In this document: piece after piece, positions 45,544-55,108 of the stretch
Position numbering within the stretch: position 1 is the stretch's first letter
How the letters are laid out: each line of letters starts with the position of its first letter
DNA from: Arthrobacter alpinus
GTDB lineage: Bacteria > Actinomycetota > Actinomycetes > Actinomycetales > Micrococcaceae
Length of the DNA stretch: 64,000 nt
Assembly: GCF_001294625.1 (NCBI RefSeq)
Contig: NZ_CP012677.1
Coordinates: 2,170,001-2,234,000 of the forward strand
Reading direction: 5' to 3'
Program-made: the position numbers and the translations under genes
Notes under the pieces: generated by a model
What the model was told of the DNA's origin: nothing
The model's input: only the letters and a program-made list of their open reading frames with translations
Database searches by the model: none

Positions 45544-48500
45544 TCAGAGTTCGCCGATGGACAGGGTTGAACCGTTGCGCCCCTTCGTCACCTGGAGGTG
45601 GACGGGGATGCGGGTCTTCATCTCCGCCACGTGGCTGACCAGGCCCACCACCCGGCCGCCGTCGCGCAGTCCCTCCAGCGCATCCATGACCTGGTCCAAC
45701 GATTCCTCGTCGAGGCTGCCAAAGCCCTCGTCGACGAAGAGCGTCTCGATGTCCAGTCCCCCGGATTCCTGCTGCACCACATCCGCCAGTCCCAGGGCCA
45801 GGGCCAGGGACGCCATGAACGATTCACCCCCCGACAAGGTGGAGGTGTCTCGGCTGCGCTGGGTCCACTCATCCACCACCTCCAGGCCGAGCCCCGATTT
45901 CCTGTTGCCGCCGGCCTTCGCATCGGTGTGGCTGAGCGTGTACCGGCCCCCACTCATGGTGGACAGCCGTGAGGAGGCGGCGCTGGCCACCTGTTCCAGC
46001 CTGGCGGCGAGCACATAGCTGGTCAGTGTCATCTTCAGCTGGTTCTCGCCCCCGCCGCGGACGGCCTCGGCCAGCCCGGCCAGCAGTGCCGACCGCTCCC
46101 GCAGTGGCACCACCTGCTCTTCGCACTGCGCAAAGGCTGCGTGCGTCGCTCGCAATTGCGCCGCGGCCTTCCTGGCCAGCCCCAGGTCCACGGCCGCCGC
46201 TGCTGCTTCGGTGCGCAGTTGCAGCGCATCCTCGCCCAGTTGCGCCAGCTCCGTCGCTCCGGGCGCGCCGAGCCCGGCCCCGGCTTCCAGCGCCGCCTCC
46301 GCAACCTCAGCCCGTTCCAACTGGGCCGTGTTCAATGTCCCGGATCGCTCAAACGCCGCCACCTGGTGCTGCAATTTTTCCACGATCGGCTGCGCCGCCA
46401 ACGCGGCACGAACCTGCCCTACGTCCTCAAAACTGCTCCGGCCCAGCGCCTCGAGCAGCGCCTGGGCCGCAGCCACACTGGCCAGGGCCGTGGATTCTTC
46501 CCTGCGCAGCGCGGCCATCAGCGCACCCGTGGCCTGCTGGGCGGAGGCGATGGCCGCCTTTCGCTGCGCCAGCGAAGCAAAGCCGGCCCGGGCCACGGCC
46601 AGCCCCGCCTCCAGACCTTCAATTTCCCTTACCAGCCCTGCATTCCCTGCCGTCAGCGAGGCAACGACTCCCGTGGCCGCCAGCAGGGCGGTTTGGGCTG
46701 CGGACACGGCAGCCTCGGCGACCTCGACGGCTGCGGCCAGGGCCACCAAGCGCGCCGCTGCGGCGACGGCAGTATCGCGTTGCTCTTTGGCGAGCACGAC
46801 CGCGGCCCGCGCCTGGGCCAGCTCGCCGTCGCCGCCGCGTTCGGCGAGGACCGCGAGTTTCTGCCTGGCCTGGGCAAGCACACCCTGGGCGTCGGCGGCC
46901 TGTTTCTCGGCGGCCTCACTGGCTGTTTTGGCCTTCTTTTCCACCTGGACGGCGTCCGCCCCCGACCCGGCCTGTTCCGATGGCGCCGGGTGCGCTGTGC
47001 TGCCGCATACCTGGCACGGCTCACCATCCACCAAGGTGGCCGCCAACTCCCCGGCCGCCAGTGACAGCCGGCGCTCCACCGCGTCAAGCCAGTTCGCCCT
47101 CGCCCTCACGGCGAGTTCCCGGGCCGCCAGCTCGGCCCGGGTCAGTTCCTCCGTGGCGGCCTTCTGCGCGGTGTGTGCCATGATGCTGGTGACCAGCTCG
47201 GTTGCTCCGGTATGCCGTTCCCGTGCCTGCTGGACGGGAACGGCGTCCTCGCGCAGCACTGCCACCTCCGACGTGGCCGCCAGCAGCCGTTCCCTGCCCG
47301 TTGTTTCGGCAAGCTGTTGCGCCGCTACCTCGGCGGTGGCCGCCGCGAGCTTTTCCTCCTCTGCGACCAGCTGGGTTCGGGCCTGCGCTACGCGCTGCTC
47401 GCCGGGCATCGCGGCGGTAACCGCGGCCACCTGGGCGGCCAGCTCCTTTTCCACCAGCTCCAGCAAGGGCAGCTCCGGTTCGGCCAACACCAGCAAGGAA
47501 TGGGTGGCAGTCTCTGACGCGGTCGCGTCGTTGGCCTGAGCGGCACCCACCCGGGTTGCCAGGGCATCCCCGGCGAAGGCGTCGCGGGCCCGAGCCACGG
47601 CGAGTTCTGCGCCGCTTTGCTCTGCGGCCGTCTGATCCGCCGCGTCCACGACGGCGGCCAATACCCGGGCGCCATGGTGCCGGCGCAGAGTCTGCTGCCA
47701 TTGTTCGGCGTCTGCAGCCAGCAGTTTGAGGCGTTCTTGTTCCGCCAGGGCGGCGTCCCTGATGGCGTGCCTGCTGGCGCGTTGTTCCGCGGCCGCCACC
47801 GCCTCGGCTCCGAGGGCGGCGCGGCGTTCGGTGTCAGCAAGGTCGGTGGCGGCCCGGTGCACAGCCTGGGCCACCGATTCGGCCAGCCAGGCAAAAAGCT
47901 CGGCGCCGTTGGAATGCAGGCCCGGTTGATCGGGCACCTCTACTGGCGCGGCGGCAGCAGCCACAGTACCGGCACCGGCAGCATCGGCCCCCTGTGCGGC
48001 GGCAGCATCGTCCTCCTGTGCGGCGACGTCCTCTCCCCCAGGCACGTCGCCGTCGACCAGGCCAGCCCCTTCTAGTACCGCTGCCGCCTGGCTGCGTGCC
48101 AACTGTTCGTGGGCCGTCAGCTGTGCCATGCCGGTACCCAACTGGGCTGCCGCTTCCTTGGCGTCCGTGCCAAGGCGCAGCTCCAGGTCCTGGTAGACCT
48201 CGGTTCCGAAGAGCTTCTCCAACAGTTCTTCACGGTCCTTGGCGCTGGCGCGAAGGAACGCCGCAAATTCGCCCTGCGCCAGCAGGATCACCTTCGTGAA
48301 TTGTTCCATCGACATGCCCAACAGCCGCTGGATTTCGCTGGCCGCCTCGTCATTACGCTGCGAGAGGGCCACCCAGGCGCCGTCGATCTTTTCACGCAGT
48401 TGCGTGCTGGCCTGCTCCTTGGTGACGCCGGTGCCGCGTTTCGCTGGCCGCATCCACTCGGGGCTGCGCCGTACCTCAAGCCGCCGACCGCCGGCGCTGA

Positions 48501-48750
48501 ACTCGCACACCACCTCCGGCCCCGTGCCTTCGGCGGCGTGGTCACTGCGCAAGCGTTTGAGCGAGCTCTTGCGGGCGCCTGGCAGCTGCCCGTACAAGGC
48601 GTAGGCCACGGCGTCGAGCACGCTGGTCTTGCCAGCCCCGGTGGAGCCGTTGAGCAGAAACAGCCCCTGTGCCCCAAGTGCGTCAAAGTCCACTGATTCC
48701 TGCCCGGCAAAGGGGCCAAAGGCTTGGATGTCCAAACGGTGGATTCTCAC
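45544..48750 (-). CDS. sbcC: SbcC nuclease ATPase subunit (SMC-like)
   Basis: SbcC is the coiled-coil ATPase subunit of the SbcCD nuclease that opens hairpins and protein-blocked DNA ends. The 1068-residue protein has Walker A GSTGAGKTS near residue 35, long Ala/Glu/Gln-rich coiled-coil arms on either side of a zinc hook CQVCG near residue 580, then the signature STLSGGESFMASLALALGLADVV and Walker B TLFVDEGFGSLDEESL. It overlaps sbcD by four bases (ATGA), so the two subunits are made together. Confidence 0.96.
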   Translation of the reverse strand: MRIHRLDIQAFGPFAGQESVDFDALGAQGLFLLNGSTGAGKTSVLDAVAYALYGQLPGARKSSLKRLRSDHAAEGTGPEVVCEFSAGGRRLEVRRSPEWMRPAKRGTGVTKEQASTQLREKIDGAWVALSQRNDEAASEIQRLLGMSMEQFTKVILLAQGEFAAFLRASAKDREELLEKLFGTEVYQDLELRLGTDAKEAAAQLGTGMAQLTAHEQLARSQAAAVLEGAGLVDGDVPGGEDVAAQEDDAAAAQGADAAGAGTVAAAAAPVEVPDQPGLHSNGAELFAWLAESVAQAVHRAATDLADTERRAALGAEAVAAAEQRASRHAIRDAALAEQERLKLLAADAEQWQQTLRRHHGARVLAAVVDAADQTAAEQSGAELAVARARDAFAGDALATRVGAAQANDATASETATHSLLVLAEPELPLLELVEKELAAQVAAVTAAMPGEQRVAQARTQLVAEEEKLAAATAEVAAQQLAETTGRERLLAATSEVAVLREDAVPVQQARERHTGATELVTSIMAHTAQKAATEELTRAELAARELAVRARANWLDAVERRLSLAAGELAATLVDGEPCQVCGSTAHPAPSEQAGSGADAVQVEKKAKTASEAAEKQAADAQGVLAQARQKLAVLAERGGDGELAQARAAVVLAKEQRDTAVAAAARLVALAAAVEVAEAAVSAAQTALLAATGVVASLTAGNAGLVREIEGLEAGLAVARAGFASLAQRKAAIASAQQATGALMAALRREESTALASVAAAQALLEALGRSSFEDVGQVRAALAAQPIVEKLQHQVAAFERSGTLNTAQLERAEVAEAALEAGAGLGAPGATELAQLGEDALQLRTEAAAAAVDLGLARKAAAQLRATHAAFAQCEEQVVPLRERSALLAGLAEAVRGGGENQLKMTLTSYVLAARLEQVASAASSRLSTMSGGRYTLSHTDAKAGGNRKSGLGLEVVDEWTQRSRDTSTLSGGESFMASLALALGLADVVQQESGGLDIETLFVDEGFGSLDEESLDQVMDALEGLRDGGRVVGLVSHVAEMKTRIPVHLQVTKGRNGSTLSIGEL

Positions 48751-49913
48751 AGGGCCGCCTCCTGGGCGTGCACGGCGGCCAAGGCCTCGCGCAGGACCAC
48801 TTGTTCGTCGTCGTCGGCGGGCCGGTGCCGCACATGGTCAAGGAAGCCGCAGCACAAGTCGAGCTCGTCGACCGCGTTTGCCACTCTTTCGCTGTACGAC
48901 TTCTGTGCCAGATCCCGGGCGTTCTCGGGTTCAAACATGAGCACCAGAGTGTGCGGGAAGCGTGTGCGCAACCGTTCCATCGCGTTGGCCGGGCGGTTGT
49001 TATCTGTCAGCGTGACCTGGCAAAAGTGGGTTTCGGCCGCCGCCCACTGCGGATCCGCCAGCAGCTCCTCAAGCTTTCCGCGCAGCAGGGAAAGTCCCCG
49101 CTGCACCGGCCAGTCGACCTTGCGGACCTCTCCGCGTCCGCTGGCGGTGACCTCTACGAGCCAGGCGCCCTTGGTGTGGGCGGCTTCGGAGAAGGAATAC
49201 GGCAGCGGGGACCCCGAGTACCGCACGGTTTCGCTGAGCTTCTGCCGCCCGTGCAGGTGCCCCAGGGCGGTATAGCTGAAACCGTCGAACAGGTCCAGGG
49301 GAACAGCCCCCACTCCACCGATCGACAAGTCACGCTCACTGGCTGAGGTGATTCCACCGCTGGCAAAGGTGTGGGCCAGCACCACGGCGGCGCTCCCCGG
49401 CGCCCGCGTTTCTAGGTCCGCGGCGATCTTTTGCACGGCGGCCTCCGTGACGGCGAAGTGGGTGGGGGCCTCCGCTCCCAGTTCATCAGCCACAAGCCGC
49501 GGTTCCAGATACGGGATGCCGTAGATGGCAAGCTGCGCCCCCCCTTCCCCGGAGGTGAGGGGCAACAGCAGTGGTATGGCAAGGTCGGCCACGCGCGTAC
49601 GCAAGTGGACGCCTCCGCGTTCCATGATGCGCCCGCCAAAGCCCAGCCTGGTGGCCGAGTCATGGTTGCCGCTGGTGATCATGATCGGCACACCAGCCTT
49701 GTTCAACCGGGCCAAGATGTCATCAAAGAGGTTCACGACATCCACGTTGGGCATGGCCCGGTCGTACACGTCCCCGGCTAGCAGGACCACGTCCACGCCT
49801 TCGTCCACCACCGTGGCCAGCAGCTGGTCCGCAAAGCGGCGCTGGGCCTCCAGCGTGCCCACGCCGTGAAACGACCTGCCCAAATGCCAGTCCGAGGTAT
49901 GCAGTAACTTCAT
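48747..49913 (-). CDS. sbcD: SbcD nuclease subunit
   Basis: SbcD is the Mre11-type metallophosphoesterase subunit. The 388-residue protein has HTSDWHLGRSF (D8, H10), LLAGDVYDRA, SGNHDSATRL, AHTFASGG and ALGHLHGRQ, the five metal-binding blocks. It starts at ATG 49913 and overlaps sbcC by ATGA. Together they form the double-strand end processing complex. Confidence 0.96.
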   Translation of the reverse strand: MKLLHTSDWHLGRSFHGVGTLEAQRRFADQLLATVVDEGVDVVLLAGDVYDRAMPNVDVVNLFDDILARLNKAGVPIMITSGNHDSATRLGFGGRIMERGGVHLRTRVADLAIPLLLPLTSGEGGAQLAIYGIPYLEPRLVADELGAEAPTHFAVTEAAVQKIAADLETRAPGSAAVVLAHTFASGGITSASERDLSIGGVGAVPLDLFDGFSYTALGHLHGRQKLSETVRYSGSPLPYSFSEAAHTKGAWLVEVTASGRGEVRKVDWPVQRGLSLLRGKLEELLADPQWAAAETHFCQVTLTDNNRPANAMERLRTRFPHTLVLMFEPENARDLAQKSYSERVANAVDELDLCCGFLDHVRHRPADDDEQVVLREALAAVHAQEAAL

Positions 49914-49968
49914 GGTTCAAAGCTATCCGACGCCACCGACATTCTGGGCCGGATTCCAGCTGGGCGAG

Positions 49969-50907
49969 TTATTTGCCCTTGGAGTCGAAGAAGTCCTGGG
50001 CGTCGTTCTTCTTCGCTGCAGCCTCTGAGGCGGCCGGTGATTCTTTGGCAGCGGGGACGGCAGGGACCGGTTTGGGCAGAGCTGACTCGTCGTCGTCCTC
50101 GGCCGGAGCAGTGGCTGGCTCAGGGGTGTCGGAGGACACAAGGCCGTCCACCGGCTCCTGCACCGGGGCCGGCGCACTGGCCGGGGCAAAAGAGCGGTAT
50201 ATGGCGGCGGCCAGGGCTGCCCCGAAGAGCGGTGCCAGCCAGAACAGCCACAACTGGCCCATGGCCCAGGAGTCGGCAAGGAATACCACGGACGTGGCAC
50301 GGGCCGGGTTCAGCGAACCGTTGCTCAGCGGCATGGTGATGACGATCGCCACGGCGAATGCCAGGCCGACGGCGATGGGGCCCATCGTTGACTTGTTGCG
50401 TGAGGAGGTGGCACCGAGCAGCACGGCAACCAGCACGGCCATCAGGACGATCTCCACGATCAACACACCCACCATGGGTACCTGTGAGGGGGAATGCGAG
50501 TCAAAGCCGTTGGCGAGCGCCCCGAAGAGCTTCGGGGTCTCCGGGGTTGCCCCCGCCGGCATGACCTTCAGCAGCGCCAGAAGAACCACAGACGCCAGTA
50601 GGGCACCGATGGTCTGGGCCACAACGTACAGCACCATGGAGAGCCACTTGATCCGCCCTGCCACGGCCATGGCCAGTGAAAACGCGGGGTTGAAGTAGCC
50701 GTTGGTGACGTGTCCGAAGGCAATCAAGCACACCAACAGTGCCAGACCATAGGCGAATCCGATGGTCGCCGCCGAGCCTGTGGGGCTGAACAACGCAGTC
50801 GCCAGTCCGGCAAAGACGATGAAGAAGCTACCCAAAGCCTCAAGAGCCACTCGGGTACTGAGCGGGTAGGCCTGCACCGTGGCCGGCGTCGTTCCAGATG
50901 TTCTCAT
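49969..50907 (-). CDS. MIP-family channel (aquaporin/glycerol facilitator) with acidic tail
   Basis: The 312-residue protein has six membrane segments and both half-helix loops, NGYFNPAFSLAMA and NGSLNPARATSVVF, each with NPA. It probably conducts water or small neutral solutes. ATG 50907 is used because AAGGAC lies about seven bases upstream; the longer frame from 51012 overlaps the DUF202 gene. The last 75 residues are a Pro/Ala/Glu/Asp-rich hydrophilic tail ending AQDFFDSKGK, absent from textbook aquaporins and possibly cytoplasmic regulatory or disordered. Confidence 0.88.
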   Translation of the reverse strand: MRTSGTTPATVQAYPLSTRVALEALGSFFIVFAGLATALFSPTGSAATIGFAYGLALLVCLIAFGHVTNGYFNPAFSLAMAVAGRIKWLSMVLYVVAQTIGALLASVVLLALLKVMPAGATPETPKLFGALANGFDSHSPSQVPMVGVLIVEIVLMAVLVAVLLGATSSRNKSTMGPIAVGLAFAVAIVITMPLSNGSLNPARATSVVFLADSWAMGQLWLFWLAPLFGAALAAAIYRSFAPASAPAPVQEPVDGLVSSDTPEPATAPAEDDDESALPKPVPAVPAAKESPAASEAAAKKNDAQDFFDSKGK

Positions 50908-50977
50908 GGAAAAGTCCTTGCGTAGAAACTTGCGTAGAAAGAAGAAAAGTTCGTGGCGTCGATGGACGAAAGTTGCC

Positions 50978-51385
50978 TCACATGCCCAAGGCAATGGCGC
51001 AGATCGCGGCAACAGCCAGAGCTACTATAGCGGCCGATCCTGTACGTAAGGTAAGCGCCGAAACGGCGATGTCACCTTCGTGCTCCAGATCTGCGACGCC
51101 GGCGCGCAGCAACCGTATTCGGTGCACCGCACAGACCACCAACGTCAGGGTGGTCAGGCAGGCCACCATGGCGCAGATGCCCAGGCCGATCACGTGGGCC
51201 GAGTATCCCTGGCTGAACAGGCCCTCGGTGCTCCCACCGGAATTTTCGTGCGTCAGGGCGGTCAACCAGCCGCGCCAGATGAGGATGGCGGCAATGATGG
51301 CACTCATGATGGTGCGTCGCCAGGACAGGGCGGTGCGTTCAGGTTGCAGCCCGGGGTCCCGCACTATTGCTGGGGAGTCTTCCAC
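50978..51385 (-). CDS. DUF202 membrane protein 1
   Basis: This 135-residue protein opens MEDSPAIVRDPGLQPERTALSWRRT, the conserved DUF202 ERT-W motif, followed by three hydrophobic helices. DUF202 proteins are small inner-membrane proteins of unknown function, often encoded in tandem. The next DUF202 gene ends three bases upstream. Confidence 0.85.
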   Translation of the reverse strand: MEDSPAIVRDPGLQPERTALSWRRTIMSAIIAAILIWRGWLTALTHENSGGSTEGLFSQGYSAHVIGLGICAMVACLTTLTLVVCAVHRIRLLRAGVADLEHEGDIAVSALTLRTGSAAIVALAVAAICAIALGM

Positions 51386-51388
51386 CGT

Positions 51389-51745
51389 CTAGGGCCGGGC
51401 CAGGATCAAGATGGCAAAGACCACTGCGGCGGCCGACACCACTACTGTCATCCCCATCAGCAGCCAGGAGTGCGGCAGTTCCTGATCGTTGCGCATGGCT
51501 TGCTCCTGATGGGCCCAACGCCGGTAGCTGACAACGGCCAGCGCAGCGCCAATCAAGGCCAGCACCATGCACAAGATGACCCGGACGGCAGTCGGTGCAA
51601 TTTCCGGGGCCAGCTGGTCAATGGCCACCGCCCCTGCCAGCAGTGCCAACGCGGTGCGGACCCAGGCCAGGAAAGTCCTTTCATTGGCCAGGGAAAACCT
51701 GTAGTCAGGTGTTTTCCCTGTACGGCGCCAAGCGGGGTCGCGCAT
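51389..51745 (-). CDS. DUF202 membrane protein 2 (YidH-like)
   Basis: The 118-residue protein has DYRFSLANERTFLAWVRTALALLAGA, the ERTFLAWVRT hallmark of DUF202/YidH, then two further membrane helices. It is encoded three bases upstream of DUF202 protein 1, suggesting that both form one membrane complex. The divergent neighbour is an ADP-ribosylglycohydrolase. No function is known for the pair. Confidence 0.87.
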   Translation of the reverse strand: MRDPAWRRTGKTPDYRFSLANERTFLAWVRTALALLAGAVAIDQLAPEIAPTAVRVILCMVLALIGAALAVVSYRRWAHQEQAMRNDQELPHSWLLMGMTVVVSAAAVVFAILILARP

Positions 51746-51884
51746 GCTTCTCCTTCAAGTTGGTGGTTTAGCCTCGATTCTACGGCCCACTGTTATCGAA
51801 ATCATGTCCGCACCGCCAGTGCCAGCGCACCGGCAGCGCACCGGGTGTGGGCGGGCACGGCCCCCTGCCGGTAAATTGGGTCTC

Positions 51885-52973
51885 ATGACTATTGCATCCG
51901 AGCCCGTCAACGCTCCCCCGGCCGATTTTGCCACCCGAGTGCATGGAACGCTCATGGGCGGGGCGTTGGGTGACACGTTGGGATATTTGGTGGAGTTCGA
52001 TTCGCTGTCCGAGATCAAGACCACGTTTGGGCCCTCCGGCCTGCTGGACTTGTCCCAGGCCTCCGGTCAGCTGCACTTTTCCGATGATACGCAAATGACC
52101 CTGTACACCCTCGATGGCCTGTTGGAGGTTCTGGAGTGGGCAAACGGCGGGGTGGGGGCAGATGCCAACGCCTGCCAGTGGCTGGCGTACCTGCGCTGGC
52201 TGAAAACCCAGGGCATCCGGGCCGCCGGCCACGCCCCGGAGCAGCCGTCGCGCTGGATTGACCGCCAAAGCGTGCTCCACCACCAGCGGCACCCGGGAAA
52301 TGCCTGCGTCACCGGGCTTGCCACGGGGGAAATGGGCACCACTTTCCGCCCTGTGAACCCCGATTCCAAGGGCTGCGGCACGGTCATGCGGTCGGCCCCG
52401 TACGGCCTGCTGCCGAACGTTCCCGCCGAGACTATCTACAAAATCAGCTTCGATGCCGCCTCCTTGACCCACGGCCACCCGTCCGCGCGCCAGTCGTCGG
52501 GGGCGTTCAGTTGGCTCATCCACGCCCTTGCCATCCGTGGGCTCTCCCTGCGCGGGGCGGCCGAATCTGCCAAGGCCAGGGCCGAGGAGGAAGCCGGGGC
52601 GGACCCGGACTTGTTGGCGCGTCTTGACGCCGCCCTCACCCTCTCCGCCAAGGACGGCGCCCCCCTCTCGGGTGGTTCGCTGACGGATGCGCTGGGGCTG
52701 GGTTGGGTGGCCGAAGAAGCCCTCGCCGTGGGTATCTACGCCGTTCTTGCCACCGCGTACGACTCGGCTTCGCCTGTGGAGCATTTTCTAGCGGCCATGC
52801 GCCTGGCCGTCAACCACGACGGCGACAGTGACTCCACCGCCTCTATCGCCGGGAACATCCTCGGCGCCTTCTACGGGGAGTCAGCGTTTCCCTTGGCCTG
52901 GCTAAAACTCGCCGAGGCTCCGGCGCTGATCCGTCACCTTGGCGCCGAGTTCATCAAGCTCACCGCCGGCTAG
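51885..52973 (+). CDS. ADP-ribosylglycohydrolase family protein
   Basis: The 362-residue protein has the DraG/ARH fold: RVHGTLMGGALGDTLGYLVEF, SDDTQMTLYTLDGLLEV (metal-binding DDT), NPDSKGCGTVMRSAPYGLLP, GHPSARQSSGAFSWLIHAL and the second metal motif NHDGDSDSTASIAGNILGA. Such enzymes remove ADP-ribose from proteins or other acceptors. ATG 51885 is preceded by TAAATT at seven bases and no ribosome site, so it may be leaderless. A partner ADP-ribosyltransferase was not seen nearby. Downstream is a convergent DUF4395 gene. Confidence 0.9.
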   Translation: MTIASEPVNAPPADFATRVHGTLMGGALGDTLGYLVEFDSLSEIKTTFGPSGLLDLSQASGQLHFSDDTQMTLYTLDGLLEVLEWANGGVGADANACQWLAYLRWLKTQGIRAAGHAPEQPSRWIDRQSVLHHQRHPGNACVTGLATGEMGTTFRPVNPDSKGCGTVMRSAPYGLLPNVPAETIYKISFDAASLTHGHPSARQSSGAFSWLIHALAIRGLSLRGAAESAKARAEEEAGADPDLLARLDAALTLSAKDGAPLSGGSLTDALGLGWVAEEALAVGIYAVLATAYDSASPVEHFLAAMRLAVNHDGDSDSTASIAGNILGAFYGESAFPLAWLKLAEAPALIRHLGAEFIKLTAG

Positions 52974-52980
52974 GGACGCC

Positions 52981-53526
52981 TCAGGCCTGGCCGGGCGTGA
53001 GGTTGGTGCATTCCTGGCAGAGGCCGGCCGGGATCAAACCTCGCCGCGCCAACGCCCCGAACATGATGCAGCCAAGGCACAGGCCCATGCAGGACTCCAG
53101 CGAGGCCGCCACCATCAAGAGCGCCATCAAGGCCCAGCCGGCCATTGGCACCCCGAGCAGCAAAAGCACCAAGGCGCTGATCGAGAGGACGGCGCCAATG
53201 CCTTGGGCGAATCGCTTGGGCGGGCCGGGGACGAGTTTGGGCTCGCCAAGCAGCGGAGCCAGAACTCTGACCGAGAAGATGGCTGCCGGTGAGATGCGGG
53301 GGCCAAAAGCCACCCGCAAGAGGAAGCCTGCCGCGATTGCCGCCACCAACCAGATCTGTGCCGACAGGACCGCGGCCAGTGCCAACACCAGCACAAGACC
53401 CGCGGTGAACCGGGCGGCGTGCTCGTTCACGGGGTTGGGAAAGGCAAAGAGCTCCTTGATCCGGCTGCGCTGGGGCACCTGGATGAACTCGGTGGCGGTG
53501 GAGCGGCGATCGCTGAGCTCGGTCAT
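52981..53526 (-). CDS. DUF4395 membrane protein
   Basis: The 181-residue protein contains VPQRSRIKELFAFPNPVNEHAARFTAG, FGPRISPAAIFSVRVLAPLLG and PGPPKRFAQGIGAVLS with four membrane segments, and ends with ESCMGLCLGCIMFG and CQECTNL, a Cys-rich C-terminus. This is the DUF4395 pattern; function is unknown, though the cysteines hint at redox or metal chemistry. ATG 53526 is six bases after TACTCT with no ribosome site; the longer frame to 53736 is rejected. Confidence 0.82.
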   Translation of the reverse strand: MTELSDRRSTATEFIQVPQRSRIKELFAFPNPVNEHAARFTAGLVLVLALAAVLSAQIWLVAAIAAGFLLRVAFGPRISPAAIFSVRVLAPLLGEPKLVPGPPKRFAQGIGAVLSISALVLLLLGVPMAGWALMALLMVAASLESCMGLCLGCIMFGALARRGLIPAGLCQECTNLTPGQA

Positions 53527-53599
53527 TTCCCCAGAGTAGGACCAAGCAGCGCAGGCGCCCAAGCATTGTTGCCTTGCATGACGTTGGGCAGGGGCTGCG

Positions 53600-54598
53600 C
53601 TAAGCCACCATCTGCATGAACTCGCCCTCGGAGAGCACCTCGATGCCTTGGCCGCGGCGCTGGAGTTCGAGCACGCGTTGTGCCTTGGAGGTGAGCCGGC
53701 CGCTGCGCAGGTCCGTGGCAGTGAAGCCGCTGCCAACCACCAGCACCGTGGTTTTGAGCGTCACATTGCTGGCACATTGGGCACCGTAGCTGGCGGCCCG
53801 GCGCTTCGCCTCCGGGCGCCCCACACCCAGGTCTCCGGTGAAGACGAGCGTCTGCCCGTACAGGGGGTGCGATCGTTCCGCCGCCGGGTTGGGGACCGGG
53901 TTGGGTCCCTCGGTGGCCCAACCCGAACTCCCGCCCCGGCCGGAGGCAGGCCCGCCGCCGGCTTTCAACTCGGCCATTTTCTCCAGGGCTGTGCGCGTGG
54001 CCTTGGACATTTCATCCGTGGTCGGATCGTAGGAGTCGATGTGGGGCATGGCCAGCTTCATCGATGCAAAGACCTCGCGCACGCTGGAAGCGTTGTGCTT
54101 GCCCGCAATGTCAACCATGATGCCGGCGCACGCCCGGGCGTCCTCCACGGCGTCGTGGTGGTTGAGCAGCGGTACGCCGGCGGCCTCGGCCACAAAGGGC
54201 AACGAATAGGAAGGAAGGGAATAGTTTTTGCGCGACAGCACCACCGTGCACGCGTAGTCAAATCCCGGGGCAGCCATCCCAGAAACCTCGGAGGCGGAGC
54301 GGATCACGCCAATGTCGAAGGCGGCATTGTGGGCCACCAGCGCGTCGGCGCCAATGAATGCCTGCACCTCGGGGAAGACGTCCCGGAAACGCGGCGCCGT
54401 CACCACCGCGTCGGGGGTGATCCCGTGGATGGTGATGTTGCGTGAATCGAAGTGGTCGTGGCCCTCCGGCGGACGCATCAGCCAGTAGCCTTCCTCGACC
54501 ACCACTCCGCTGCGGACCCTCGTCAGGCCCACGGAACAAGGGGAACCCCTAAATCCGTTGGCGGTTTCAAAATCAATAGCAGTAAAGTCCACAGGCAC
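53600..54598 (-). CDS. DnaQ-type 3'-5' exonuclease with C-terminal BRCT domain
   Basis: The 332-residue protein has an N-terminal DEDDh exonuclease (FTAIDFETANG, ALVAHNAAFDIGVI, NHHDAVEDARA, the last with the His-Asp pair) and a BRCT domain from about residue 235 (GQTLVFTGDLGVGRPEAKRRAASYGAQ, TTVLVVGSGF). It resembles DNA polymerase III epsilon-related proteins of actinobacteria that act in DNA repair. Either GTG 54598 or GTG 54592 can be the start; GAAGG precedes the second by six bases. An 18-bp inverted repeat lies upstream. Confidence 0.9.
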   Translation of the reverse strand: MPVDFTAIDFETANGFRGSPCSVGLTRVRSGVVVEEGYWLMRPPEGHDHFDSRNITIHGITPDAVVTAPRFRDVFPEVQAFIGADALVAHNAAFDIGVIRSASEVSGMAAPGFDYACTVVLSRKNYSLPSYSLPFVAEAAGVPLLNHHDAVEDARACAGIMVDIAGKHNASSVREVFASMKLAMPHIDSYDPTTDEMSKATRTALEKMAELKAGGGPASGRGGSSGWATEGPNPVPNPAAERSHPLYGQTLVFTGDLGVGRPEAKRRAASYGAQCASNVTLKTTVLVVGSGFTATDLRSGRLTSKAQRVLELQRRGQGIEVLSEGEFMQMVA

Positions 54599-54630
54599 CC
54601 TTCAAGGCTACCTCCCCGCCCCGACACCGA

Positions 54631-54679
54631 ACGACGGCGGTGGGCGGGATCCGCGTCCAACCCCGCCCACCGCCGTCGT
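54631..54679. repeat. 18-bp perfect inverted repeat
   Basis: ACGACGGCGGTGGGCGGG (54631-54648) and its reverse complement (54662-54679) form a very stable hairpin with a 13-base loop, 32 bases upstream of the exonuclease gene. No T run follows on either side, so it is not a standard intrinsic terminator. Confidence 0.7.
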
Positions 54680-54699
54680 CCTCCAGCTAGGTATGTCAG

Positions 54700-55065
54700 C
54701 TAGGGAGTGGCGCGGCGCAGCGTCAGGTACGCGGCGACGGCGGCCACGGCAAGGGAGAGCCCCATGACCAGGGTCCGGTCGCTTGCCACCGCTTGTAGCC
54801 GGTGGCTCCCCATTGGAGGGCAAACATGCGCCCGTTCAGGCCCCCACCCCTGCGAGGTGGTTTCCACGGCGCCGAGGGCCACGTAGAGCCCCGAAACGGC
54901 GGCCGCCACCACGGCAAACAAGTCGACGGTGCCAATGAAGAAGCTGCGCCGGCTCACGCCCAGGCCTTGGGAGAGGGGGAAGGTCAGCGTCAGGGACTGG
55001 ATTCCCCGAGCGAAGGAGGCCACCAGGGTCACTGGCGGTATGCCCAGGAACGTCCATTTATTGAT
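54700..55065 (-). pseudogene. ABC transporter permease remnant
   Basis: The minus strand reads INKWTFLGIPPVTLVASFAR, TLTFPLSQGLGVSRRSFFIG, LYVALGAVETTSQGWG, then jumps to the last helix AAVAAYLTLRRATP. The middle membrane segments are missing, so this is an internally deleted permease. The start is also lost. It follows the dead ATPase gene, so the whole operon is decayed. Confidence 0.65.
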
Positions 55066-55108
55066 GAGTTGCGCCCTGGCTTCGCGTCCGCAGCCCCGGA
55101 GTCGAGGG

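Noticed and set aside
46211..47539. 442-codon plus-strand ORF inside sbcC
   Set aside because: It is a Ser/Ala/Arg-rich shadow opposite the coiled-coil part of sbcC with no independent evidence.
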